Shown in pieces: positions 7,237 to 14,699 of a stretch of 15,665 nt of DNA. The stretch is taken from positions 1-15,665 of the forward strand of contig JBNKDD010000125.1 of NCBI GenBank assembly GCA_050288085.1. Reading direction: 5' to 3'. This DNA is from JBNKDD01 sp050288085. Lineage in GTDB: Bacteria; Chloroflexota; Anaerolineae; Aggregatilineales; UBA3940. Under the pieces are notes generated by a model. That model had not been told where the DNA came from. It ran no database searches and worked only from the letters and a program-made list of their open reading frames with translations. How positions within the stretch are numbered: the first letter of the stretch is position 1; each line of letters opens with the position of its first letter. A program made the translations under genes and the position numbers.

Positions 7237-8432
7237 CGAATGAATTAAGCATTTATACACTGGCCGTTCAACCTCCCGATCAGGAACACCAGACCGAAGC
7301 CAGGCCGCTGGCCCCGCCTATCGTGCCGTCCGTCGGTTTTACCTATCCCGATCTGGAACAGACCCGGCAGGCTCTCGCCTCCCCGGATGATCCCACCCGC
7401 TTCGTCTACGCCCGGAACGGCGGGCCGACCCAGCTTGCCCTCGAAGAGACGATGGCCCGGCTGGAAGGAGCCGAGGCAGCCTTGAGTTTCAGCAGCGGCA
7501 TGGCGGCCCTTCATGCGGCGGTGCTCGCCAGTGTGCCCCCCGGCGGACGGATTGTGGCGGCCCAACAACTTTATGGCGGGACCCGTGCCCTGTTGGCCTG
7601 GCTTTCCGAGACATCAGGGATCGTCGTTCACTACGTTGATTTCCTCGACCCGGAAGCCGTCCGGGAGGTGATCAACCAGGCCATGCCCGATGCCGTTATC
7701 TGCGAGGTGCTGACCAATCCGCTGGTCCGCGTGGTGCCGATTGACATCATTGTGGCTTATGCCCATGAAGCCGGTGCTATCGTGATCGTCGATAATACTT
7801 TCGCCACGCCTTTCTTGCTGCGGCCTATCGAGGTTGGCGCTGACCTGGTTGTCCACAGCACCACCAAATACCTGAACGGGCATGGTGATGTCTTAGGGGG
7901 TGTGATCGCCGGGCCAAAGACCCTGATCACCCGTGCCCTTCTCCACCGTAATTTGCTGGGGGCGAATCTTGGCCCCTTCGAGGCCTGGCTGACTCTGCGC
8001 GGTCTGCGTACTTTTGCCGTTCGGATGCGGCAGGGCAGCCTCAGCGCCCGCCAGATAGCCGCCTGGTTGGTCGAGCAGGATCCTATCAATGCAGTTTATT
8101 ATCCCGGTCTGAGCAGCGATGCCGGGAACCAGATCGCCGGGACGCTGTTTCATGGCCGCAACTATGGCGCGATCATGGCCTTTGAACTGTTCGATGCCGA
8201 GCGCCAGGATGCTTTTGCCTTTGTCAAACGCCTGAAGGTGATCCAGCCGGTTACCAGCCTGGGTGATATCAACAGCCTGATCGCGCACCCGGCGACGGCT
8301 TCCCACCGCAACTGGTCACGCGAGGAGCGGCTGGCCCAGGGGATCACCGAGGGAACACTGCGTCTGTCCATCGGCATCGAAGACCCGAACGACCTGATCG
8401 CGGATCTGAAGCAGGCCTTGAACGATTATTGA
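7233..8432 (+). CDS. Cys/Met metabolism PLP-dependent enzyme (cystathionine gamma-synthase/lyase type)
   Basis: A full-length, 399-residue trans-sulfuration enzyme of fold type I. The PLP lysine is K212 in HSTTKYLNGHGDVLGG; D187 in IVDNTF would bind the pyridine nitrogen; Y114 in QQLYGGT is the stacking tyrosine; SFSSGMAAL (85-93) forms the phosphate cup. The C-terminal signature SLGDINSLIAHPA and the GIEDPNDLIADL ending are typical. Members cleave or build C-S bonds in cystathionine, homocysteine or methionine metabolism in the cytosol; MetB, MetC, MetY and methionine gamma-lyase cannot be separated here. The usual Y-x-R-x-x-N-P motif reads YARNGGPT, with Gly (64) for Asn. It is translationally coupled to the glycosyltransferase upstream (ATGA overlap), an unusual partner, with AGGCAGG 7 nt before the ATG. 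Confidence 0.92.
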   Translation: MTNELSIYTLAVQPPDQEHQTEARPLAPPIVPSVGFTYPDLEQTRQALASPDDPTRFVYARNGGPTQLALEETMARLEGAEAALSFSSGMAALHAAVLASVPPGGRIVAAQQLYGGTRALLAWLSETSGIVVHYVDFLDPEAVREVINQAMPDAVICEVLTNPLVRVVPIDIIVAYAHEAGAIVIVDNTFATPFLLRPIEVGADLVVHSTTKYLNGHGDVLGGVIAGPKTLITRALLHRNLLGANLGPFEAWLTLRGLRTFAVRMRQGSLSARQIAAWLVEQDPINAVYYPGLSSDAGNQIAGTLFHGRNYGAIMAFELFDAERQDAFAFVKRLKVIQPVTSLGDINSLIAHPATASHRNWSREERLAQGITEGTLRLSIGIEDPNDLIADLKQALNDY

Positions 8433-8435
8433 TAC

Positions 8436-8520
8436 TTAGACCTCATCTCTTCCGAGCCGCTGTCAGCGGTTCTCCCTCCCCCTCTACTTAATCTGCGAAG
8501 CAGATCGGAGTGAGGTCTAA
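8436..8520. repeat. Hairpin-rich dispersed repeat, element A
   Basis: An 85-bp element that begins 3 bp after the PLP enzyme stop codon. Its ends are a perfect 10-bp inverted repeat (TTAGACCTCA / TGAGGTCTAA). Inside are two further hairpins: CCGCTG-t-CAGCGG (8457-8469) and ATCTGC-gaa-GCAGAT (8491-8505). Its left half, including TCTCCCTCCCCCTCT, matches element B at 13281-13410. No open reading frame is present, so it would be non-autonomous. It could also help stop transcription, but it lacks a T-run. Confidence 0.75.
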
Positions 8521-8609
8521 AACGGCGCTATTCAAACCTTAATCAAGAAGGTGTCCTCAGCATTCAACTGGGGGAGGTGACCGACAAGGGATGAAAGAAA
8601 GGCTGCAAA

Positions 8610-9290
8610 ATGCTTTGGCGAGGCCTCGGTGTCTATACTTATACTATTGATCTGGCTAAATTTAATGATGATTTAGCATCTTTAGTCTTTGTTGATGGCC
8701 GGTATCAACGTGATTTATTGCAACAGCAAGCGATTAAGGCTGTCAATGAAGCATCGGAGCAAACTAAAGAGATATTTTCTCGGTTACGTTTTGATGAGGA
8801 GTGGTTGCTGGATGAGGACCCCGACGATGATGAAATTGAGATGGATAGTTATTGGTATCTCACGGCTTTGATATCTCACCTCGAACCCCACCATTCTATT
8901 GATTGGTGGACTATGAGCATTGGCGATAAAGTCCTAAGAAATGCGGGGTGGGGAGTTGAGAGAATTATGGATTTATTCCAGGGTGGACATGATATGCTGG
9001 CTCATCCTGCACCAGCATGGTATAAAAATAGCGCTTTTAAGAAAGTAATTTGTGGCAGACCAATACGTGGTTGGTGGTCCCCAGAAGACATCGAACAATT
9101 GCATAGTGAGTTTGTGAACGCAAAATCCTATTTCTTTCGGGAGCCTCCATTGCCTCTTGATAATCTCGACCCTAGTTTAAAAAGTTACCTGAAGAATAAA
9201 TGCGCTCGTGACATATACCATGATATCCTTCAAATGCTTGAGAGAGCTCTAGAAAAAGGTCATGAGATGTTTGTTGAATTTGAGAGTTGA
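8610..9290 (+). CDS. Hypothetical protein, AT-rich orphan
   Basis: A 226-residue soluble protein without signal peptide or membrane segments. I do not recognise a family with confidence. It starts MLWRGLGVYTYTIDL, has a very acidic stretch (DEDPDDDEIEMD, about 71-82), a tryptophan-rich middle (SIDWWT, PAWYKN, IRGWWSPEDIEQL) and ends in an amphipathic helix with GHEMFVEF. The overall plan, with a late SPEDI-L helix and a final helix ending in a strand, faintly recalls YfbM/DUF1877-type small proteins, but no defining motif is clear. AAAGG (8598-8602) lies 7 nt before the ATG. Base composition is strikingly AT-rich next to its GC-rich neighbours, with many TTA/TTT codons, suggesting recent transfer. 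It stands alone, with element A before it. Confidence 0.8.
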   Translation: MLWRGLGVYTYTIDLAKFNDDLASLVFVDGRYQRDLLQQQAIKAVNEASEQTKEIFSRLRFDEEWLLDEDPDDDEIEMDSYWYLTALISHLEPHHSIDWWTMSIGDKVLRNAGWGVERIMDLFQGGHDMLAHPAPAWYKNSAFKKVICGRPIRGWWSPEDIEQLHSEFVNAKSYFFREPPLPLDNLDPSLKSYLKNKCARDIYHDILQMLERALEKGHEMFVEFES

Positions 9291-9348
9291 TTCCTTCTCT
9301 TTCAGAGTATGTTCTGTATGATCATTTGAATTAACTATAGCCCTCTGG

Positions 9349-9378
9349 TTGGCACTCTACCCCATAGTGCGGTACAAA
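9349..9378 (+). promoter_or_regulatory. Candidate promoter, leaderless geometry, for the large GT gene
   Basis: TTGGCA (9349-9354) and TACAAA (9373-9378) are 18 bp apart, and the ATG at 9386 follows 7 nt after the -10-like box with no Shine-Dalgarno between. Transcription would begin at or next to the start codon. Inferred from position and partial consensus only. Confidence 0.45.
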
Positions 9379-9385
9379 CCCCGCC

Positions 9386-12292
9386 ATGTCACGAAAGTCA
9401 ACCCTGTTTACCGCCGCCCTGATCATCCTATTCGCTGCCACCCTCCGGCTGGTGGCCCTCCCGGATATCCCGCCGGGCCTCCATTTCGACGAGGCCGCCA
9501 ACGGGATCATCGCCGCCCGGATCGCCTTCACCGATTACAAGCCGCTGTTTATCACATCCTTCACTGGTAAAGAGACCCTCTGGTTTTACTTCGCCGCCCT
9601 GGTGATGCGCCTGGCCGGTCAGGGCATTTTCCCGCTGCGGCTGGCCTCGGTATTGATCGGCACGCTGACCGTCGCCGCCACCGGTTGGTTGGTGCGCCGA
9701 CTCTACCCCGATGACCCCCGCCGCGATCAGTTAGCTCTCTTGTCGATGGCAGTGCTGGCCGTTGCTTTCTGGCATGGGGTGTTGAGCCGGTTAGCATTTC
9801 GCGCCATCTCCCAGCCTTTGCTGCAAGCCCTCAGCATCGGATTATTGTGGCAGGGACTCCGTGATTCCTCGCGTCGGCGCTGGATATGGTTGGCCCTGGG
9901 CGGAATCGCCACCGGCCTGACCGCCTATACCTACCTCGCCGCCCGCCTATTCCCGATCCCCTTAGCCCTGACCCTGATTGCCCTGATCATTTTCGACCGT
10001 CACCGCTGGGATCGGATCAAAGACCTGGCTGTATACGGTCTGTCGGCCCTGATCAGTTTTGCGCCGCTCGGCTGGTTCTTCTTGAACCACCCCGACCTGT
10101 TCAGCGAACGAATCAATCAGGTTGCGCCAACCTCACCCGCTGAGGCGTGGAGCGGTTGGGAGCAGGCTCTTAAGATGTTCTTTATAGGCGGTGATCCCCT
10201 GTGGCGCTTTAACCTGCCCGGCAAGTCATTATTCGACCCGGTGTTGGGTGGATTGTTTGTCATCGGCCTGGGTATTGCTATTTGGGAGATGATTTTTACT
10301 GGGGAAAAATCCACCCCCCAATCCTCGCTCTACGAGGATTCGCCCCCCTTGCAAGGGGGGCAGACACCGCATCAGCGGTGGCGGGGGGAATACTCCCTCA
10401 ACCGCGCACGCGGCGTCTTGCTGCTCGTCTGGCCGCTGATCATGCTCGCCCCGACCGCGTTGGCAGTCGGCAGCATCACCCCCAGCAATTTACGGGCAGT
10501 CGGTCTCGCCCCGCTGATCGCGCTCTACCCGGCCCTGGGGATCGTGACGCTGATCGACTGGCTGCACCGAATCAAGCCGCTGCCCCGACGGGTGATCGAT
10601 GCGGCTTACCCCTCAGCTTTGATCCTGATCATGCTGGTTGGCGGATGGAGCATGCTCAGTGATACCCTCGAATGGGGCCGCACACTGGTGTTGTATTACG
10701 ACAATGACGGCCACGTTGCCGCCGTCGCCGATTTTCTCAACACCGGGGATATTCCACCCTCCACGCCCTACATCGCGACTTATCATTTGCAACACCCTAC
10801 ACTCGCCTTCTTGACGAAAAACTACGCCGATACCCTGTCGTTGTTCGGCGGTGATGCGTTGGTGTTGGCATCCTCCGGCGATTCACTGGACATCTACACC
10901 AGGGATGCCGAGCCCCCGGAGGAGTGGCGATCTTTTCTTGAACCCTATTTGATTGCTGCGCCGCCCGGCCCCGATACCTCCCCTGATTTCTGGGCCTACC
11001 TGCTCCCCACCGATTTTGATCCGGGTTGGTCTGCCACTGAGGCTTATAATTTCTCCAACCAGATCAGCCTGGAGCAGGCCCAGTTCTATCCGGCGGAGTC
11101 GGGATTGGAAGCCCAGATCGACCTTGCCTGGCGGATCACCGCTCCCGGCAGTCAACCCGATTTTGCTTTTGTGGCCGAGGTATGCGACCAATGGGATTGG
11201 TGCTGGATCAAAGCCAATCTAGATGGCACATTGGAGCGCGGCCATAACAACACTTATAACTCCACCCAATGGTCACCCGGTGAGCGCTTGCTGACCCGCA
11301 TCCACGTCCCCTTGCCGCAGGGAATCCCGCCCGGTGATTACGTCGTGCGGGTGAGCATTTTCTCTGCTGCCGGGAACGCCACCGTGCCCACCATCGATCA
11401 GTCGGGGAATATGACCGGGAAATACGCCGAAGTTGGCCCCCTCCCAATCACCGTCAATACCCTCCCCGACGTGCGAGAAGTCCCGATCCAGCACCGCCTG
11501 ATGGAGCAATCCGCGCCGACTGTCACGCTGATCGGATATGACCTGCCGGTTCTGGATATCCGCTCCGGGGAGAGTATCGACCTGGCTTTGTACTGGTTGA
11601 ACGAGGGCACGCAGCCTGAAGATTTGCCCGTCACCCTGATGCTTGGCGAGGAGATGACCCTCTATCAGGGTGACCCGGTTCATGGCACGCACCCGCTCTC
11701 CGATTGGCAGCCCAACGAACTGATCACCGACCGCTACCGGGTTCAGATCCCCGCCGACCTGAGATCGGGCAGTTATCCCCTGACCGTCCGACTTGGCGAC
11801 AACCCTCCAATCTCGCTTGGTATGTTGAATGTAGCGGCGACCGTGCGTCAATTTGACCTGCCTGTTGCCGTCGGGGCACTGGATCAACCCGCCCTGCTCG
11901 GTGACCTGATCACGCTGGTTGGAACCGAGGGCGTTCAAAAGACCGTCGAACCCGGCGGCACATTGATCTTCCGTCTGGTCTGGCAGGCCGAAGCGGAGAT
12001 CGACGATTCATACACCGTCTTTATCCATTTGGTGGATGACCAGGGGAACATCGTCGCCCAGATGGATCGCCAGCCGCAGATCGATGACCAACCTTACCCG
12101 ACCGATTTATGGCTCCCCAGCGAGGTAGTGATCGATGCCTATGCCCTGTCTATTCCCCCGGATATCCCGCCGGGAACCTACACACTTCGTGTAGGCATGT
12201 ATCTCCCCGACAACGGCCAGCGGCTTACCATCCCCGGCACAGACGATAATGCCGTCAGTCTGCCGGATATGATTGAGATCTCTTCGCAGTGA
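9386..12292 (+). CDS. Large GT-C membrane glycosyltransferase with beta-sandwich tail
   Basis: A 968-residue protein in two parts. Residues 1-430 are polytopic, with helices at about 7-25, 63-78, 82-103, 115-130, 165-202, 212-232, 284-304, 342-360, 372-392 and 406-422. The first loop holds PPGLHFDEAANG with D35-E36 in the GT-C catalytic position, and GKETLWFYF follows. Residues 430-968 lie outside the membrane and contain a mixed domain then at least three beta-sandwich units (about 560-690, 710-816, 832-966) with the recurring motif L-PxDIPPGxYxLRVG. Such enzymes transfer sugars from lipid carriers; the tail may bind glycan or protein. Residues 308-338 (STPQSSLYEDSPPLQGG...) are encoded by hairpin element C and sit in a loop between helices, so the frame survived its insertion. 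Acceptor unknown. Confidence 0.85.
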   Translation: MSRKSTLFTAALIILFAATLRLVALPDIPPGLHFDEAANGIIAARIAFTDYKPLFITSFTGKETLWFYFAALVMRLAGQGIFPLRLASVLIGTLTVAATGWLVRRLYPDDPRRDQLALLSMAVLAVAFWHGVLSRLAFRAISQPLLQALSIGLLWQGLRDSSRRRWIWLALGGIATGLTAYTYLAARLFPIPLALTLIALIIFDRHRWDRIKDLAVYGLSALISFAPLGWFFLNHPDLFSERINQVAPTSPAEAWSGWEQALKMFFIGGDPLWRFNLPGKSLFDPVLGGLFVIGLGIAIWEMIFTGEKSTPQSSLYEDSPPLQGGQTPHQRWRGEYSLNRARGVLLLVWPLIMLAPTALAVGSITPSNLRAVGLAPLIALYPALGIVTLIDWLHRIKPLPRRVIDAAYPSALILIMLVGGWSMLSDTLEWGRTLVLYYDNDGHVAAVADFLNTGDIPPSTPYIATYHLQHPTLAFLTKNYADTLSLFGGDALVLASSGDSLDIYTRDAEPPEEWRSFLEPYLIAAPPGPDTSPDFWAYLLPTDFDPGWSATEAYNFSNQISLEQAQFYPAESGLEAQIDLAWRITAPGSQPDFAFVAEVCDQWDWCWIKANLDGTLERGHNNTYNSTQWSPGERLLTRIHVPLPQGIPPGDYVVRVSIFSAAGNATVPTIDQSGNMTGKYAEVGPLPITVNTLPDVREVPIQHRLMEQSAPTVTLIGYDLPVLDIRSGESIDLALYWLNEGTQPEDLPVTLMLGEEMTLYQGDPVHGTHPLSDWQPNELITDRYRVQIPADLRSGSYPLTVRLGDNPPISLGMLNVAATVRQFDLPVAVGALDQPALLGDLITLVGTEGVQKTVEPGGTLIFRLVWQAEAEIDDSYTVFIHLVDDQGNIVAQMDRQPQIDDQPYPTDLWLPSEVVIDAYALSIPPDIPPGTYTLRVGMYLPDNGQRLTIPGTDDNAVSLPDMIEISSQ
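10314..10388. repeat. Hairpin-rich repeat inserted in frame, element C
   Basis: A run of nested palindromes within the GT gene: an outer C6/G6 pair (10314-10319, 10383-10388), AATCCTCG-n5-CGAGGATT (10320-10340), the perfect 18-bp palindrome CCCCCCTTGCAAGGGGGG (10343-10360) and CACCGC-atca-GCGGTG (10365-10380). It has the same hairpin-on-hairpin style as elements A and B, though not their terminal GACCTCA. The encoded peptide is hydrophilic and unlike the surrounding helices, which supports insertion. Confidence 0.65.
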
Positions 12293-12314
12293 AGGGCTTC
12301 TGATATTGTTTTTG

Positions 12315-12385
12315 AGTCCACTAATTACGCTAATCTCACGAATTAAAATTTAAAAAATTCGTGTTATTCGTGAAATTAGTGGACT
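12315..12385. repeat. AT-rich inverted-repeat element with 9-bp internal period
   Basis: A 71-bp element with perfect 12-bp ends (AGTCCACTAATT / AATTAGTGGACT) and inner arms CACGAATT (12337-12344) and AATTCGTG (12356-12363) around an A/T-only centre. Each arm is three imperfect 9-mers: on the right AATTCGTGT, TATTCGTGA, AATTAGTGG. It has no coding capacity and lies between the large GT gene and the permease fragment. It fits a non-autonomous, hairpin-forming dispersed repeat. It is a different family from elements A, B and C. Confidence 0.7.
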
Positions 12386-12426
12386 TCTTCCCCTGAGGGC
12401 TGATCCTATAGCTCGTTTCGGCGGGG

Positions 12427-12455
12427 TATAATGTCGATCTAAAACTTTTGATCGA
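12427..12455 (+). promoter_or_regulatory. Candidate promoter and dyad of the lactate permease gene
   Basis: A perfect TATAAT (12427-12432) lies 37 nt before the ATG at 12470; the expected -35 region is poor. Just downstream, around the expected transcription start, is the inverted repeat TCGATC-N10-GATCGA (12434-12439, 12450-12455), a plausible operator or small leader hairpin. Inferred from sequence alone. Confidence 0.4.
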
Positions 12456-12469
12456 GGCTATCTATCAAT

Positions 12470-13280
12470 ATGCAGCTCACCCTCATTAACTGGCTACTGG
12501 CACTCTTGCCGATCATCACCGTCCTGATCCTGATGCTGGGCTTTCGCTGGGGGGGCAGCAAAGCCGGGGCGGTCGCCTGGCTGGTGGCGATCCTCGTGGC
12601 GGCGCTGCGCTTCGGGGCAGGGGCAAAGCTGATCGCCTATTCGCAGGGCAAGGGCCTGCTCCTGACTCTCGATGTGCTGTACATCATCTGGACGGCGCTG
12701 CTGCTATTTCACACCGCCAACGAGGCGGGTGCAGTCCAGGTGATCGGCGACCGTCTGCCCGCCCTGACCGGCAACCGTGTCATGCAGGCTTTATTACTCA
12801 GCTGGCTGTTCGTCTCATTTTTACAGGGCATGGGCGGATTTGGGGTGCCGGTGGCGGTCGCCGCACCGCTGCTGGTCGGAATCGGATTCACCCCCATGCA
12901 GAGCGTCGTCATGGCCTCGATCGGTCATGCCTGGGCGGTGACCTTCGGATCGCTGGGCACGTCTTTCGCCACATTGATGGCAACTACCGGCTTGCCTTAT
13001 AAAGTGCTCGCCCCAGATGCAGCTTTATTACTGGGATTCTCGTCATTGACCTGTGGGATGGTCGTCGCTCACGTGACGGATGGCTGGCGCGGAATCTGGC
13101 GCGGACTGCCCGCCTTGCTGATCATCAGCCCGGTGATGGCGGTCGTACAGTATCTTCTTGCCACCAATGGCATGTGGGCGTTGGGCGCAACCGGTGCGGG
13201 ATTGGTTGGATTGGTGGTCGGCGTCGGCGTGACCCGCCTGCCGATCTACCGGAATAAACGACCGGTAGGTGATCCGTTAC
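12470..13280 (+). pseudogene. lctP: L-lactate permease, 5' half only
   Basis: Residues 1-270 match the N-terminal half of LctP/LldP lactate permeases: helices from residue 5 on, then the family segment LQGMGGFGVPVAVAAPLLVG (118-137) and IGHAWAVTFGSLGTSF (151-166). Full proteins have about 500-560 residues and some 12-14 helices, so half the transporter is missing. At codon 271 the sequence enters hairpin element B (LDLTPFQAAEGG), and beyond it the same frame, open to 14005, reads an out-of-frame version of a glycosyltransferase and is not permease. Family members move lactate or glycolate with protons across the inner membrane; this one should not be functional. The truncation could be a real rearrangement or an assembly join at a repeat. 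Confidence 0.85.
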
Positions 13281-13410
13281 TAGACCTCACCCCCTTCCAA
13301 GCCGCCGAGGGCGGCTCTCCCTCCCCCTCTCCGGTCAGCTTCGCAGACTCGTGGAGAGGGGGCAGACCGACGGTCGGTAAATGCCGACCAAAGGTCGGGG
13401 GTGAGGTCAA
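13281..13410. repeat. Hairpin-rich dispersed repeat, element B, at a gene-gene junction
   Basis: A roughly 130-bp element with perfect 12-bp terminal inverted repeats (GACCTCACCCCC at 13283-13294, GGGGGTGAGGTC at 13397-13408). Internal hairpins: GCCGCC-gag-GGCGGC (13301-13315), CCCCCTCTCC with GGAGAGGGGG (13323-13332, 13353-13362), ACCGAC-g-GTCGGT (13366-13378) and CCGACC-aaa-GGTCGG (13384-13398). The left 50 bp match element A in the same orientation. It separates a permease 5' half from a glycosyltransferase 3' part. Confidence 0.8.
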
Positions 13411-14381
13411 TCCCGCTAAACTGGATGATAGGCTATATCGTCTTTGCGCTGTTGATGTCCTATTGGCATTACTACGGCCTGCTGATGGCGGCGCTTCAGG
13501 GAGTTGGGGCCGGGCTGTGGCAGATCAGAAACCGGCGGGCCTGGCCAAAAATTGCGGCAGTGTATGGGATGATCGGGTTGGGGTATGCCTTCTGGATTCC
13601 CAGCCTGTTATCCGATTACCGGAGCGAGGGGTCATTTGCCGATCCGCCCGGAACCTATGCCGACGAACTGGTGCAGTATTTCCGGTTTATGTTGAGCCTA
13701 TCCCCGGCGATGCTGGCCGTGCTCGGCTTACTGGCAGCGGCGGCTATCGGATATGCGATCCTGCACCGGGAAGAGCGGAAGCCCGGCTTACCGGTCTGGG
13801 CGCTGCTGGTCGGATGGGTGCTGCTGCCTTTCTCGATCACCTACCTCAAGTCGATTGTATCGGCCCCTACCCTGGTGGATCGCTACCTGTTGATATCGCT
13901 GCCCGCTATCTGCCTGCTGATCGCCGCATCGCTGGCCCGGCTGCCGGTTCGATCCTCCCATCAAGCCGGGTGGGGGCTGATCGCCGCGGTGATTTTGTTT
14001 CCTAACTTTGTGTTAAGCGGGAGCTACTATACAGATGTCTCTAAAGCGCAGTTCCGCGAGGCAGCTTATTATGTCCTGGAGCACGACCCCGGCGATTCGC
14101 TGCTGATGGCTTTCGGCGGTTATCCCGGCAACGGTATTCTGTTTGACTATTACTTTGAGCAGATCGGTTCGCCGCGCCGCGTGGTGATCAGCGCGGGCTT
14201 TGGGGATGATATCGGGTGGGTTGAGGATGAGCTGCAAGCCCGCAGCCCATCCACGATCTGGTACATAACCGCCCACCTCGATCCGGCAGATGCTTTCGTA
14301 GATTACCTGTCCGAGAATTACCGGTTAGTCGAGCACCAATCATACTACCGGGCGGGCGTGTGGCGATTCGAACAGCGGTAG
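13401..14381 (+). pseudogene. GT-C glycosyltransferase, C-terminal part
   Basis: An open frame of 326 residues that starts inside element B at a GTG (13401) without a ribosome binding site. From residue 7 it reads as the second half of a GT39-like membrane enzyme: NWMIGYIVFALLMSYWHYYG (the aromatic helix common in this group), helices at about 52-68, 96-117, 131-150, 162-179 and 190-207, then an extracytoplasmic tail (208-326) with FGGYPGNGILFDYY and a terminal VWRFEQR. The N-terminal region with the catalytic acidic loop is absent, so activity is not expected. It is in a different frame from the permease fragment upstream. It converges on the small gene at 14392 with a 10-bp gap. Confidence 0.75.
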
Positions 14382-14391
14382 ACTCCAGCTA

Positions 14392-14628
14392 TCAGGCCTC
14401 TTGATCAGGGCGAGCTACCGCGACTAACTTCAGGGTGACGGTGTGCGGGTGTCCGGTCTGATCGACCCCCTGCAAGATGATCCGCTCCACTGCCGTTGGT
14501 GTAGCACCGGTCAGGCACAGCTCAAACAATTCATCTAGCGACGAAAAAGTATAACTTGACAGGTCTTGCAATCCCCCAACATCTCGATCCCACGGTTGTA
14601 TAATGATAGTCCCCTGATGTACGGTCAT
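14392..14628 (-). CDS. Hypothetical small protein (78 residues)
   Basis: A short cytosolic-looking protein beginning MTVHQGTIIIQPWDRD and containing SSYTFSSLDELFELCLTG, then a predicted strand pair (ERIILQGVDQ, HTVTLKLVAVA). No family recognised. AAAAGGGG lies about 9 nt upstream on the minus strand. It follows the methyltransferase gene on the same strand after 71 bp, so the two may share a transcript. Codon use resembles the neighbours, and no competing frame on the other strand is better, which argues for a real gene, but short length keeps this tentative. Confidence 0.5.
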   Translation of the reverse strand: MTVHQGTIIIQPWDRDVGGLQDLSSYTFSSLDELFELCLTGATPTAVERIILQGVDQTGHPHTVTLKLVAVARPDQEA

Positions 14629-14699
14629 GAATGGCTACCCCTTTTGATGATGTGCTATGAGGAGCAGTGTACATGCGAGGTGGGTTGTGGGCAAATGCC

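Noticed and set aside
8436..8520. Element A as a Rho-independent terminator
   Set aside because: The hairpins are not followed by a T-run and the element recurs between other genes (element B), so a dispersed repeat explains it better.
8591..8612. ATG at 8591 as the start of the orphan gene
   Set aside because: It is out of frame with the 226-residue reading; ATG 8610 has AAAGG at proper spacing.
13281..14005. C-terminal 240 residues of the open frame that continues from the permease
   Set aside because: This part is the hairpin element followed by a frame-shifted reading of the glycosyltransferase fragment; it is rich in Gly, Arg and Pro and has no permease helices.
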